A stretch of DNA of 25,131 nucleotides from a virus. The position numbers were made by a program, and so were the translations under genes. The notes beneath the pieces were generated by a model, which saw only the letters and a program-made list of their open reading frames with translations, did no database searches and was not told the origin of the DNA. The stretch is taken from IMG/VR virus record IMGVR_UViG_3300042516_000156, positions 1 through 25,131 of that record; one strand, 5' to 3'. Below are positions 5,423 through 16,181 of this stretch, one piece after another (the first letter of the stretch is position 1; each line of letters starts with the position of its first letter).

Positions 5423-8400
5423 ATGGCTGATGTTAATGCTAATATTGGCGTCAGTATAGATACGTCTGCAGCGTTAGCACAGTTAAAGGCTTTACAAAGA
5501 CAGATATCTCAGTTTCACTCTTCTATCGCTAGGTCTAGCGAATCAGCAGCACTTTCTCAAAGATCTCTGCAGAAAAATTTACTTAGTAGTATTAACTCTA
5601 TTGGTGCTTTTTCTGCAGAACTTAGAACAGTTAAAACAAGTGCAGAAACTTTTACCAATTCTTTAGAAAAAAATAAATTTTCAATGCGGGAGTATTTCCG
5701 CTATGCTGGAGCATCCACAAAAACATTTGGAAGATTATTTAAATCTGAGTTTGACACAATTGGCAAGGTATCAGAAGAACGTGTAAAAACACTACAAACT
5801 CAATATATTAAAATGGGTCGTAATGCTAGTGGAGCAATGGAAGCAATTGCTATTAGACCCACCAGCCTTAATATGCAAGATCTTGGTACAAAAATATCCA
5901 TAGCCGCACAGAAACAAGCATTATTTAATCAATTAATGAAGCAAGGATCTACCAATTTATTAAACTTTGGTAAAAATACACAGTGGGCTGGTCGCCAGTT
6001 GATGGTTGGTTTTACGCTTCCACTTATGGCAGTAGGAGCAGCAGCAACAAAAACATTTATGGAGATGGAAGCACAAGCCATCAAATTTAAAAAAGTTTAC
6101 GGAGATTTATTTACACCAAAAGAAGAAACACAAGAAGCCCTAGATAATATAACACAACTTGGAAAAGCATTTACCCAGTATGGTGTTGCAGTTTCAACGA
6201 CTGTTGGATTGGCTGCAGAAGCAGCAGCAGCAGGTTTTTCTGGATTAGACCTTCAACGTCAGACAACAGAAGCGACACGACTATCTATTCTTGGTCAAAT
6301 TGATAGTCAGCAAGCACTTGAAACAACCATTTCTTTGCAAAATGCTTTTGGAATGTCTTCAGATAAACTTGCACAGTCAATTGACTTTCTTAACGCAGTA
6401 GAAAACCAAACAGTTGTATCACTTGATGATATCACTATTGCAATTCCAAAAGTTGCTCCAGTTATTCAACAACTAGGTGGAGATGTAAAAGATTTAACAT
6501 TCTTTATAGCAGCAATGAAAGAGGGCGGAATTAATGCATCAGAAGGGGCTAACGCACTTAAATCTGGTCTTGCTGCATTAATTAATCCTACTGGCAGAGC
6601 ATCTGAAATGCTTCAGTCTTTTGGAATTAATGCTAGAGAGATTGTTGTAAAAAATAAAGGTGACCTTAAAGCAACCGTTATTGAATTTGCTGAGGCACTC
6701 AATGAATTAGATCCATTAAATAGAGCACAGGCTATTGAACAAATGTTTGGTAAGTTCCAGTTTGCTCGTTTGTCAACATTGTTTGCTAACGTAACAAAAG
6801 AAGGAAATCAGGCTGCTCGTGTTCTTTCTTTAGCAAATTCTTCTGTTGAAGAATTATCAAGTTTATCTGAACAAGAATTAGGAATGACTGCAGATTCTGC
6901 AATGAATAAATTTAAGAAAACAGTAGAAGATTTAAAATTAGCCTTAGTTCCAGTAGGTCAAGCATTTTTAGAGGCAGCAACTCCAATTCTAGAGTTTGTC
7001 GGTGGAGTATTAGAAAAATTTGGAAATCTTTCAGCAGGAACTAAAAGATTAATTACAGTATTAACAGTTGGAATAGGTGCTGTTGGACCTATATTCTTAA
7101 TGACTTTTGGTTTATTGGCTAACTTGTTGGCTAACGCAGTCAAAGGTGCAATGATATTAAGACAGGGATATTTGAGATTAAGCGGTCAATCAGAAATCTT
7201 AGGTCAACAAACTCAATATTTAAATAGTGAACAACTAGAAGCAGCAGCAGCAGCACACTCACTAGATCAATCACACGCAAGATTAACACAACAGTTTACT
7301 GCTGAAACAGCAGAACTTCAAAAATTAATTGCAGCATATCAAAGTGCTACTAGAGCAGGTCAATCGTTCATGTTTAATAATCCTGGAATGATGATGCCAG
7401 GAAGAAGTCCAAAAAAATTAGCAAGTGGTATCGTTTCAGTCCCTGGACCAAAAGGAGCGGGAGACATTGTTCCAGCAATGCTATCTCCAGGAGAAGCAGT
7501 TATTCCAGCAGAATTTGCCAAAAAATATGCACCGTTAATTCAGGGTATGGTTGCTGGAAATATTCCTGGATATAAAGATGGAGTAAGCAGTCTTTATGGA
7601 GGACAAGAAAGAAATCTAGCACCATATACAATGTTTGCTCCAGGAAACAAACCAGGTGGTTTTGGAATGTCTCCAGAATTTTTAGAAACTAAAGGATTTT
7701 CACAATCTCTAAGAAATACAGCAGTACAGGCTGGCGCAATTGAAGGCAACATGAGATTAACTAAACAAAAAATTCTAGAAATGGCAGATGAAGTTTCTCC
7801 ATACACAGAACAAATAACTACAGAATTAAGAACTGCTGCAAATGAAATGTCTAAAACTGGAAAGTCTGCAAGCCATATAAGTCAATTATTTGAAAAAAGA
7901 AAAAAAGAAATTGAAAAGATATTATCTAAACTTTCTGCAACTGGTCCTACTGGAGCAGGAATGGCAAAAGGTATCAGTTCTTTTGCATATCCTACAGATG
8001 CAGATATAATTTCTGGAGGAAATGTTAGAGTACCTGGAGTAGATGTTGATGAAAGTGGAAATGTTGTAAGGGCTGCACCAAGAAGTGTAAGAACTGGAAA
8101 AGCAAAAAGATTCCAAACGGGTATTAAAAGGGTTACAGGAATGTTGCCATTAGACACATCAGAAAAACTGACCAGAGCACATGTAGTCCCAGAAGAAAGA
8201 GTAATTGCTGGAGGAATAAGACCTCTTGCTGGAGGAGTTTTAGGACTTTCACCAGAAAAACAAATAAAAGCAAGAGTAGAGTTAGAAAAAAGAAATGCAA
8301 CATTATCTAAAAAACTTGGAATACAGAGTGCAAGATCTGCAATTGAGGCTACAGAAAAAGAAGCACAAACATTTTCTCCATCTAGAAAAACAATAAAAAT

Positions 8401-11221
8401 TGGACAAGACATTGCCCGTGGTTTAGAAGTTGGAATGACAGATAGACAAGATGATGTGGCAAGAGTAGGGACGACTTTGGCTAACGCTGCAGTTGGTGGA
8501 GTTAGAAATGTTCCATTTAGAGCACCAGGACAACCAGGTTATGTAGCATCAAATGCACCCAAGTCAGCAGGAATTCCATTGTCACAAATAACGGAAAAGG
8601 CAAGAATTAACAGAGAAAATCTTTTAAATATTCAACAACAAAAACAATCACAATTATTAACGACATCTTCTCAAAAATTAGGCAATTTAAATAGTAAAAT
8701 TATGGGTGGCACATTTGCTTTAACATCTTTTGCTGGTATTGCTTCAATGGCTGGTGGAAATTTAGGAAAACTATCAGAGGCTATTTTTAAAATTAGCGGA
8801 GTAGCATTTGCATTTTCTAGCATATTACAAATACTTCCAAAAAGTTTGCTTGGTTTTATAGGTAAGTTTAAATTTGCATTCGGCGGTGCTGCCTTAGCGC
8901 TAACCGCTGGCATAGCAATTATTAAATTTGTTAATTCACAAAGAGAAAAAGAAAGAAAACAATTAGAAGCATTTGGCGATGCTATAAAAAATAGCACAAA
9001 ACAAGTTGAAAGTTTAGGTGAGTATTTTGGAGTAGTTCCTACAAAAACTGGACTAGAGAGTACTAAACCACAACTAATTCTTGATAAAAATACAAGAGAG
9101 TCATTAGATAAATTTAAAGCATCAGACACATTTAAAGAATTTGCATCTACAATAGAGGCTGTTTCAAAATTATCAGATACTGATGCTGCAACAGCATTAA
9201 AAACAAGAGGTCAAGAATTGCTTGGAAAAGGATTTTCTAAAGAACAAGTTTCTTTAATACTTAGAGGAATTCAAGAAGAGGCTGGAAAAACAAGTTTAAA
9301 GATTGATTTTAGAGATATTGATGTAGACGCATTAAACACGGAATTACAAACTGAACTTGGCAGCAAGTTTTCAGCATTACCCAAATTTATTAGTGACAAT
9401 CTTGAAAGACAAATGGTTTTAGAAGCAGATGGAAGATGGTATTCAAAACTAGTTCCTGGTAAAAAAATAGAAGCAGAGTTAAACAATACAGGAGCAATGT
9501 TTAAAACATATCTTAATGGATTATCTGGAATGTTTAAAAATGGAGTAATAAGTGGAGAAAAGTTTAATTCAACATTTGCTAAAACAATGGATACTTTAAT
9601 AACACAAATTCCAAATGCAAGACAACAAACTTTATTATTAAATGCAGCATTAAATCAAATGGACTCAGAACTTGCTAAAAATGCTATGCAGATAAATGAT
9701 GTTAAAACTAAAATATTACTTCTACAGGCAGCAGCCGTTGGAGCCACAGTCTCAATGGCAGCACTAGGTGCTTTAAGAATTGCTGCAGATAATCCGACAT
9801 CTGCCGAAGATCAAATAAGAAAAGGTGCTATAGAGGCTGACATTAGAAGAGCAATTGCTGACGCAACCAAACTACAAGAACTTGCAAATAAGTCATTAAA
9901 TAATTCATTTAAAGATTTAAACAATACAGAAACAAAAAAAACAAAAACACAACTTGATGTATTAAAACAAGCACAAGAATATATACAACTTCAAGAGCAG
10001 TTAATTGATATGCAAAATGCTCCAAAACTTAAAGCATATAATGATGAACTAGAAAGACAAGAAGATTTATTAAAAAACATAAATAAACAGATTGATTCAA
10101 TTACAGAAACAGCAATTAGTCCAATTGAAGCAAAAATTAAATCGAATGCATACTTAATAGATCAAATAGCAATTAAAGAAGATGAAATTAATGAAAGATA
10201 TAACTTACAAATTGATGCATTAAATAAAATTAGAGATATCAATGATGAAATTGCTGCTTCTGAAAAAGAAAAATTAACTCTTGCAGATGCATTATCTCGT
10301 GGAGATATTTCTGCTGCTGCAGTAATTGCCCAAGAAGCAAGATCAAGACAGGCAGCATTTATTAATGAAAGAATGCAAGGTGCTTTAACAACATCACGAG
10401 ATTCAAGAATTAATCTACTTGGTAGAAATGCATTAGAAAAAGAAAACAAGCAATTACAACTTGATATTGCTACCATTCAAAACAACCAAATAGAACCACT
10501 TAATCTTCAAAAAGATGCTATTCAAAAAAATATTAATGCTCAAAATGAAATGAAGTTTGCATTAGAAAAAACAATTGAAAAAAGAAAAGAAGAAATTAAA
10601 TATTTAGGTTTAACAAAATCGCAAATAGATGAAGCAGTTAAGGCTTTAGACCTTGCACAAAATGAAAACATAAATATTAAAAGTGATTCATTTTTAACTA
10701 ATGCTTTAAGAGGAGCACTTGGTGATACAAATGCATTAAAACGGGCTTTAGACGAAGTTGCTAAATCAGCAGCAAGTGCATTTAAAACTCCATTAGCAAA
10801 AAAAATAACAGGTATAAGTACGGCAGCCAGTTTTACAACACCAATAGATCCATTTGAATCTGGTGTTGATCCAAGACTCGGTAGACAATCAGCAAAAGAA
10901 GAACCATGGTGGGGCTATCTGGCCAAAGGTGGGATGGTTCCTAAATATTACGTTGCTGGAGGATACTCTAAAGGCACTGATACAATTCCAGCAATGCTTA
11001 CCCCTGGAGAATTTGTTGTTCGTAAAAATGCTGTTGAATCATTTGGAGTAAATAATCTTAATAAAATAAATGATGGCTCTTACGGTGGGTCTTCAGTGTA
11101 TAATTATAGTCTAAATGTTAATGTTAAATCTGATGCAAATCCAAACGATATTGCAAGGACTGTTATGACACAGATTAAACAAATTGACAATCAAAGAATT
11201 AAAACTCAAAGAGGGGCATAA
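5423..11221 (+). CDS. Tape measure protein
   Basis: 1932 residues, by far the largest gene, with AAAGGTG ahead of ATG 5423. Layout: N-terminal helical region; residues about 205-455 match the TP901/PhageMin_Tail-type core (for example LAAEAAAAGFSGLDLQ, VAPVIQQLGGDVKDLTFFIA and EGGINASEGANALKSGLAAL); a hydrophobic segment at about 543-573; a 'VPAMLSPGEAVIP' motif near 683; 'SPSRKTIKIGQDIARGLEVG' near 984; a second hydrophobic region at about 1093-1170; long coiled coil at about 1500-1780; and a second 'IPAMLTPGEFVV' motif near 1850. Such a protein sets tail length and passes through the membrane at DNA entry. At the rule of thumb of 0.15 nm per residue the tail would be near 290 nm, less if processed or partly globular. 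It ends sharing a base with the next ATG. Confidence 0.9.
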   Translation: MADVNANIGVSIDTSAALAQLKALQRQISQFHSSIARSSESAALSQRSLQKNLLSSINSIGAFSAELRTVKTSAETFTNSLEKNKFSMREYFRYAGASTKTFGRLFKSEFDTIGKVSEERVKTLQTQYIKMGRNASGAMEAIAIRPTSLNMQDLGTKISIAAQKQALFNQLMKQGSTNLLNFGKNTQWAGRQLMVGFTLPLMAVGAAATKTFMEMEAQAIKFKKVYGDLFTPKEETQEALDNITQLGKAFTQYGVAVSTTVGLAAEAAAAGFSGLDLQRQTTEATRLSILGQIDSQQALETTISLQNAFGMSSDKLAQSIDFLNAVENQTVVSLDDITIAIPKVAPVIQQLGGDVKDLTFFIAAMKEGGINASEGANALKSGLAALINPTGRASEMLQSFGINAREIVVKNKGDLKATVIEFAEALNELDPLNRAQAIEQMFGKFQFARLSTLFANVTKEGNQAARVLSLANSSVEELSSLSEQELGMTADSAMNKFKKTVEDLKLALVPVGQAFLEAATPILEFVGGVLEKFGNLSAGTKRLITVLTVGIGAVGPIFLMTFGLLANLLANAVKGAMILRQGYLRLSGQSEILGQQTQYLNSEQLEAAAAAHSLDQSHARLTQQFTAETAELQKLIAAYQSATRAGQSFMFNNPGMMMPGRSPKKLASGIVSVPGPKGAGDIVPAMLSPGEAVIPAEFAKKYAPLIQGMVAGNIPGYKDGVSSLYGGQERNLAPYTMFAPGNKPGGFGMSPEFLETKGFSQSLRNTAVQAGAIEGNMRLTKQKILEMADEVSPYTEQITTELRTAANEMSKTGKSASHISQLFEKRKKEIEKILSKLSATGPTGAGMAKGISSFAYPTDADIISGGNVRVPGVDVDESGNVVRAAPRSVRTGKAKRFQTGIKRVTGMLPLDTSEKLTRAHVVPEERVIAGGIRPLAGGVLGLSPEKQIKARVELEKRNATLSKKLGIQSARSAIEATEKEAQTFSPSRKTIKIGQDIARGLEVGMTDRQDDVARVGTTLANAAVGGVRNVPFRAPGQPGYVASNAPKSAGIPLSQITEKARINRENLLNIQQQKQSQLLTTSSQKLGNLNSKIMGGTFALTSFAGIASMAGGNLGKLSEAIFKISGVAFAFSSILQILPKSLLGFIGKFKFAFGGAALALTAGIAIIKFVNSQREKERKQLEAFGDAIKNSTKQVESLGEYFGVVPTKTGLESTKPQLILDKNTRESLDKFKASDTFKEFASTIEAVSKLSDTDAATALKTRGQELLGKGFSKEQVSLILRGIQEEAGKTSLKIDFRDIDVDALNTELQTELGSKFSALPKFISDNLERQMVLEADGRWYSKLVPGKKIEAELNNTGAMFKTYLNGLSGMFKNGVISGEKFNSTFAKTMDTLITQIPNARQQTLLLNAALNQMDSELAKNAMQINDVKTKILLLQAAAVGATVSMAALGALRIAADNPTSAEDQIRKGAIEADIRRAIADATKLQELANKSLNNSFKDLNNTETKKTKTQLDVLKQAQEYIQLQEQLIDMQNAPKLKAYNDELERQEDLLKNINKQIDSITETAISPIEAKIKSNAYLIDQIAIKEDEINERYNLQIDALNKIRDINDEIAASEKEKLTLADALSRGDISAAAVIAQEARSRQAAFINERMQGALTTSRDSRINLLGRNALEKENKQLQLDIATIQNNQIEPLNLQKDAIQKNINAQNEMKFALEKTIEKRKEEIKYLGLTKSQIDEAVKALDLAQNENINIKSDSFLTNALRGALGDTNALKRALDEVAKSAASAFKTPLAKKITGISTAASFTTPIDPFESGVDPRLGRQSAKEEPWWGYLAKGGMVPKYYVAGGYSKGTDTIPAMLTPGEFVVRKNAVESFGVNNLNKINDGSYGGSSVYNYSLNVNVKSDANPNDIARTVMTQIKQIDNQRIKTQRGA

Positions 11222-11862
11222 TGGCAACCGCAGCATACGTTTTAGGCAGAAAGCGATATCAGAGACCACAAGGAATTCTTTGGTCAGAGAATGCTGGAAC
11301 CCTAGTAGACGGTCTTTACGTGCCAACTGGACAAGAAATAGGGGCAGATCCAGCCCTTACCGCAGGTGGCGTTGATCAATTTTTAATGTTGTCAGATCAC
11401 AACAGAAGCGATATGTCTTTTAATACTGAGAGAATTGAAAAACGTGAAAGAACTATTAATGGTAGGATGAGGTCTTATCATATTGCAGATAAATTAACTA
11501 TGTCAGTATCTTGGAATAATTTACCATCCCGTGCTTATTCTGAGTTAGCAGACTTTGGTTCAACTGGCTTTTCACCAAATAAAAATACAACTGGAGAATT
11601 TACTTCAGATGGCGGAGCAGGTGGAGTAGAAATATTAGACTGGTACGAAAATCATCAAGGTCCATTTTGGATGTTTTTAGCATACGATAAATATAAAAAC
11701 TTTCCAGTTAACGGAGAAATTACCAACGCATCTTTTGGACATCTTGCTCAATACAACCAAATTATACAAGTGTATTTTTCTGATTTTAATTACAGTGTTG
11801 TTAAACGTGGGGCAACAAATCACGATCTTTGGAATATTTCGGTAACACTGGAAGAGGTCTAA
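11221..11862 (+). CDS. Putative distal tail protein (minor tail protein)
   Basis: 213 residues; ATG 11221 overlaps the tape measure stop by one base (TAATG), with AGAGGGG upstream. It is mainly beta, with paired aromatic segments (KLTMSVSWNNLPSRAYSELA, GPFWMFLAYDKYKNFPVNGE and IIQVYFSDFNYSVVKRG) and ends WNISVTLEEV. The gene right after the tape measure normally encodes the distal tail (Dit-like) ring that joins tube to tip, and tube-like strand patterns such as the final 'F.Y.V.KRG..HDLW.ISVTLEEV' are what one expects of such a ring. The distal-tail name is inferred from order and fold impression; a generic minor tail protein is the fallback. Confidence 0.55.
   Translation: MATAAYVLGRKRYQRPQGILWSENAGTLVDGLYVPTGQEIGADPALTAGGVDQFLMLSDHNRSDMSFNTERIEKRERTINGRMRSYHIADKLTMSVSWNNLPSRAYSELADFGSTGFSPNKNTTGEFTSDGGAGGVEILDWYENHQGPFWMFLAYDKYKNFPVNGEITNASFGHLAQYNQIIQVYFSDFNYSVVKRGATNHDLWNISVTLEEV
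11853..11858 (+). promoter_or_regulatory. Shine-Dalgarno site that selects a TTG start
   Basis: AGAGGT lies five bases before TTG 11864, inside the last codons of the preceding gene. No ATG or GTG sits at a useful distance, so this site is the reason to begin the hub gene at TTG. Confidence 0.65.
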
Positions 11863-11863
11863 C

Positions 11864-14800
11864 TTGTTTGTTAGCGAAGCATTAAAAACTCACTTTGAAA
11901 CATCAGCAACAATTCAAACAAAATCTTTAGTTACTGCTGAGTGGAACATGAACATGCCAGATAATATTTTTTATGTTGGTAATTACAGGTACAGACCAAT
12001 TGGGTCAGAAATAAAATATAGAACATTGCCATTATCTTTTGATCAATTAGACGAAGGCGATTACTATACAGATGCAACAGACTCTGAAATATCTATAGAT
12101 GGCGGGGTAGATAATCAAGACTTGCCTCAACAATTTACATCTATAGAACAAAAACGAAAGTTATTATATTCATTAGAAGACTGCCTAAAACCATTTAGAC
12201 CAAGATCAGGAATCAACAAACCTTTATTTTTTTATAATAATAAACAATATCTAGCAAACTCTGGAGCATTTTTAGCACAAAGACCAAGATACTATATGTC
12301 TTCTAGATATGATCAATTTAAATACTGGAACTCATATAGAAAAGAAAACAACGTAGAGCGTGGAATTGCAAGAAATATCTTAAATGGTTTATTTTACATA
12401 GACGATGCAGTTCCTTTTGTAGTATACAAAGAAAACGTTCCAGCCAATAGAATTGTAGTTAAGGTGCAAACTAACGTCGGAAGCGTAGACTTAACTAATC
12501 TTATTAGTTTTTCATCAACGACCCCAGACCCACTTTATGGAGATGCTAATAAAACAACACCAAAAAGATGGAAAATCCAGTATCTAAAAAATAATAATTG
12601 GGTAGATGCTTATTCTTTTAATGAAAATTCAACAAGGGCAGATGGTAGCGAAATAATTCAACCAGATGGTTATGTGGAGTTAGAGTATGGCTTAATAATT
12701 CCAGATCGTTTTGTTAATAATTTTGTGTTTGCAGAAACTTACTCTTCTGAAACTCTTCTTCCAGAATCATCTGTAAATGGGTATGCATATTTAGTTAGAC
12801 AAAACGAATCAAGCATAGGATCTTTTTATGTTTGGAATGACAATTTATCTACTTACGAAACATTCACACCAGATTATGGTTGGAAACTTGGCTCTGAATC
12901 AATTGTTTCACAAACTAATTTTGTTAAAAATATTGCATCTCCAATAGGTTTTATTGATCCAGTTAGTGCAGAGACTAAGTACAGAGAGTTTGAATATATT
13001 CGTGGTATTAGAATTGTTGTAGAGTTAATGAATAAAAATGAGTCTACTTTTGACTTAATCGAAATGTCTCCTAGATTAGTGGTAGATATATCAGATGATG
13101 TTATTGAATACAAAGTAAAAAAGTCTCTTTCTGATATTGGTAACACCTCTTTACCAGTCGGTCAATTGTTAGCATCTACTGGATCTATTTCCATATTTGA
13201 TACTGAGCAAGCCTTTAATCCCAATAATTTAAATAGTATTATTAGCAGTTATTTAAGAAAAAATATTAAATTTAATTTTTACGAGCAAGTATTAAATGTA
13301 GTAGGTTCAGATTATTTTGTACCAATAAAAACTTTATACTCAGAAGGAATGCCACAATCAGATGTAACTGCTGGAACATTAACTTTAGAATTAAGAGATT
13401 TTTATTTCTTTTTAGAATCAATGCCTGCTCCAAGAATGCTCGTTACAGAAGTGTCATTAAGTTATGCTATATCTCTATTGCTTGATTATATTGGTTTTAC
13501 TAACTACTCATTTAAAAGAATTGAAAACGAAAACGATCCAATTATTCCTTACTTTTTTATTGCTCCAGATCAAAATGTTGCAGAGGTATTAAATCAACTT
13601 GCAATATCAACACAAACAGCAATGTTTTTTGATGAATATAATAATTTTATAGTAATGAGCAAAGACTACTTAATGCCAACAGAAGATATGAGAAACACTG
13701 ACATACAGTTGCTTGGAAATAATAATCAATCTTCTTTAGGTATTATTGAAAATCAAACAACATCTACTATACCCAATATTATTGCTATAAGTAGCGAAGA
13801 TAAAAAAATATTTAATGATGGAAAAATAAACTATACAGCCAGGTATATTCAAAGATCCTACGGATCTATTAGACAGTCCTCTATGATTGATAAAGAAAAA
13901 ACATGGATATATAAACCAGTTCTGTTATGGGAAGTATCTGGAACTAATTCAACAAAAACTGTAAATGAGTTAGCATCAAAACAAGGCAATTATGTTTTAG
14001 GGGCAATGCCATTAAACTCTGACTTGTCTATTGAATTGCCAACGGTAGTTGGTGGAGTAGTGACAAATAATATTATTGACATTGGAGAAAACGTATACTG
14101 GTTAACAAGATATCAGGGCTACCTATATTCTAATGGTGAAATAATTAGATATGATGCAGCACAATTTAATATTACTGGAACTGGAAACGTTTGGATTTCA
14201 AATAATCAAGAATATCAAAAATATTTTGCATCGCTTCCATTTAATGGAAAAATATATCCAACTGGATTAATTCGTATTTTTTCAACACCATATTATGAAT
14301 CAGTTGATGGCATTACAAGATTACAACCAGGAGCAGTTTATGAGCATGGTCGTGGTCAATTTGGCACACAGGTTGCGCCACATTTCGCTGGAATAAATTC
14401 TTATTGGTCTAACAATGACAATGTTCGTGGATGCAACATGAAATCACAATACCTTTTTACAACAGAAGTTAACCCCACTTTACCAGCAACAATAGTTGGA
14501 CCAGCAGGAATTGACAATACTTTAGCAAAAAGAACATCTAGGAATAGTATTATTAAGAATAGTATGGCTACTAGTTATTCTACAGAAACAGAAGTAAACA
14601 ATTTAAAGTCAACTCAGTCTGGAACTATTCAATCTTCTGCTTTAATTATGAATGGGCCATCTTTTAAAACTACAGAAATACCAATTGACTTTGTTTCTTA
14701 TGTTTATAAAAATTTAGATAGCGCATATAAACATTTTGGAACAAGAATTAGATTAGTAGGAAAAGTTGAAAATAGTGAAACTAGAAGTCAAACACCAATT

Positions 14801-16180
14801 GGAAGCATGCCATATTATCAAGTTAGTGGTGTTCAGCCAAACCAAAGCATAAGCATTGGAGGAGGCTCTGGCGGGCTAGCAGTAATGCTAAATCCAGAAA
14901 CAAATAATGGATATTATTTTGAAATTATTGCTTTAACAGAAAATAATGTTGAGTCATATTTAAATTTAGATAAAAACAATCAATCCAATATATCAATTAA
15001 TAATATAGTGTTTTATAAAATTAAAAAAGATAGTTTGCTATCCGATGCAATTCCAATAAAACTATGGGGAGGTCTTAGCAAAATTTTAGTAGATGATGGA
15101 AAATTTGCTGGACAGTATAGAGTTTCTGGAGAAGAAAATTCAACAGTATATGATTTATCGGTAGAATATCAGGATATAGGAAGCACTAGAAGATTTTTCT
15201 TATACATTAACAATCAAATAATTCAGGTGGTAGATGATCCAGATCCACTTCCAATTTACAACAATATGGCCTTGTTTACCCGTGGATCTTCAAGATGTAT
15301 GTTTGAAAATATTTATGCTTTATCAGAAAACTACTCTCAAAACTCTAGCGCTTTAGTAGGAGAAACTTTGTCTTCTGCGTTTAACAATAAAGAAGTTAGC
15401 ATTAATGAATCATTTAGAAAATATGCTATGAGCGGAATTATTCAATCAACTTATTTATCTGGAATTAGTGCTCAACAACCACCACAATATAATATGTATT
15501 TTGAAGAATTTGGGTCAATTATGCGTGAGTGTGCATATTTTAATATTAAGTATGATCGTGCATACCCAGCACTTTATGCTCAACTATCTCCAACATTTAA
15601 TAGAATTAAAAGTTACACTACATCTGGATTCTATGCAGACTCTTACGGGGCAGAATTTTTAATTTTTAACTCAACAGATTCAGCAATTAACCTAGATGAA
15701 ACAACTGGAAATTATTTAAGAATTCAAGGTATTGCATTTACACAAGATACCACCCATGAATTATCTGTTGATGAATATTTTAAAAAACGTGGTAACCTTT
15801 CAGACCCACCGTTTCAAGGTAACTCATTAACTTATTCTCCATTAATTGAAAAAGATAAATATGATCAAATTAAGTTAAGTAGATTAATTTATGGTAAAAA
15901 CGAATTTTCAATAAATACTCCTTATATACAAACACAGGATGATGCAGAGGCATTAATGGGATGGATTATTAATAAAGTTATGACTCCCAAAAAATCTATA
16001 GGATTAAAATTATTTGCTATGCCAACATTGCAGTTAGGAGATATTGTAACAATTAATTATAAAAATTCAGATAACTTAGATCTAGTATCTCCTGAAACTG
16101 ATAGGTTTGTAGTATATAATATTGACTACTCAAGAAACTCCAATGGTCCAGATATGACCGTTTATTTAAGCGAGGTATAA
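11864..16180 (+). CDS. Large tail hub / minor tail protein with lectin-like insertion
   Basis: 1438 residues starting at TTG, one base after the previous stop. The C-terminal 80 residues (QDDAEALMGWIINKVMTPKK, then PTLQLGDIVTINY and RFVVYNIDY ... MTVYLSEV) resemble the closing domain of tail-hub proteins (gp27/gpJ/Tal-type), where a 'LGD.V.I' strand is characteristic. Residues about 985-1155 look like a concanavalin-type beta sandwich: GYYFEIIALTENN, RFFLYINNQIIQVVDD and NMALFTRGSSRCMFENIYAL follow the order of strands in LamG/lectin folds. The long N-terminal half is beta-rich and unidentified. Such a protein would form the tail tip, contact the host surface and possibly bind its glycans. 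No peptidase or muramidase motif was recognised. Arginine is nearly always AGA, suggesting low copy number. Confidence 0.65.
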   Translation: MFVSEALKTHFETSATIQTKSLVTAEWNMNMPDNIFYVGNYRYRPIGSEIKYRTLPLSFDQLDEGDYYTDATDSEISIDGGVDNQDLPQQFTSIEQKRKLLYSLEDCLKPFRPRSGINKPLFFYNNKQYLANSGAFLAQRPRYYMSSRYDQFKYWNSYRKENNVERGIARNILNGLFYIDDAVPFVVYKENVPANRIVVKVQTNVGSVDLTNLISFSSTTPDPLYGDANKTTPKRWKIQYLKNNNWVDAYSFNENSTRADGSEIIQPDGYVELEYGLIIPDRFVNNFVFAETYSSETLLPESSVNGYAYLVRQNESSIGSFYVWNDNLSTYETFTPDYGWKLGSESIVSQTNFVKNIASPIGFIDPVSAETKYREFEYIRGIRIVVELMNKNESTFDLIEMSPRLVVDISDDVIEYKVKKSLSDIGNTSLPVGQLLASTGSISIFDTEQAFNPNNLNSIISSYLRKNIKFNFYEQVLNVVGSDYFVPIKTLYSEGMPQSDVTAGTLTLELRDFYFFLESMPAPRMLVTEVSLSYAISLLLDYIGFTNYSFKRIENENDPIIPYFFIAPDQNVAEVLNQLAISTQTAMFFDEYNNFIVMSKDYLMPTEDMRNTDIQLLGNNNQSSLGIIENQTTSTIPNIIAISSEDKKIFNDGKINYTARYIQRSYGSIRQSSMIDKEKTWIYKPVLLWEVSGTNSTKTVNELASKQGNYVLGAMPLNSDLSIELPTVVGGVVTNNIIDIGENVYWLTRYQGYLYSNGEIIRYDAAQFNITGTGNVWISNNQEYQKYFASLPFNGKIYPTGLIRIFSTPYYESVDGITRLQPGAVYEHGRGQFGTQVAPHFAGINSYWSNNDNVRGCNMKSQYLFTTEVNPTLPATIVGPAGIDNTLAKRTSRNSIIKNSMATSYSTETEVNNLKSTQSGTIQSSALIMNGPSFKTTEIPIDFVSYVYKNLDSAYKHFGTRIRLVGKVENSETRSQTPIGSMPYYQVSGVQPNQSISIGGGSGGLAVMLNPETNNGYYFEIIALTENNVESYLNLDKNNQSNISINNIVFYKIKKDSLLSDAIPIKLWGGLSKILVDDGKFAGQYRVSGEENSTVYDLSVEYQDIGSTRRFFLYINNQIIQVVDDPDPLPIYNNMALFTRGSSRCMFENIYALSENYSQNSSALVGETLSSAFNNKEVSINESFRKYAMSGIIQSTYLSGISAQQPPQYNMYFEEFGSIMRECAYFNIKYDRAYPALYAQLSPTFNRIKSYTTSGFYADSYGAEFLIFNSTDSAINLDETTGNYLRIQGIAFTQDTTHELSVDEYFKKRGNLSDPPFQGNSLTYSPLIEKDKYDQIKLSRLIYGKNEFSINTPYIQTQDDAEALMGWIINKVMTPKKSIGLKLFAMPTLQLGDIVTINYKNSDNLDLVSPETDRFVVYNIDYSRNSNGPDMTVYLSEV

Positions 16181-16181
16181 A

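Noticed and set aside
8150-8195. LTRAHVVPEE segment in the tape measure as a nuclease-like or toxin motif
   Set aside because: No accompanying catalytic residues in the expected spacing were found, so a single His in a loop is not evidence.
7882-8412. Minus-strand open frame of 176 codons inside the tape measure gene
   Set aside because: It is the antisense of a continuous coding frame, with a composition explained by the tape measure sequence; no ribosome site or family match.
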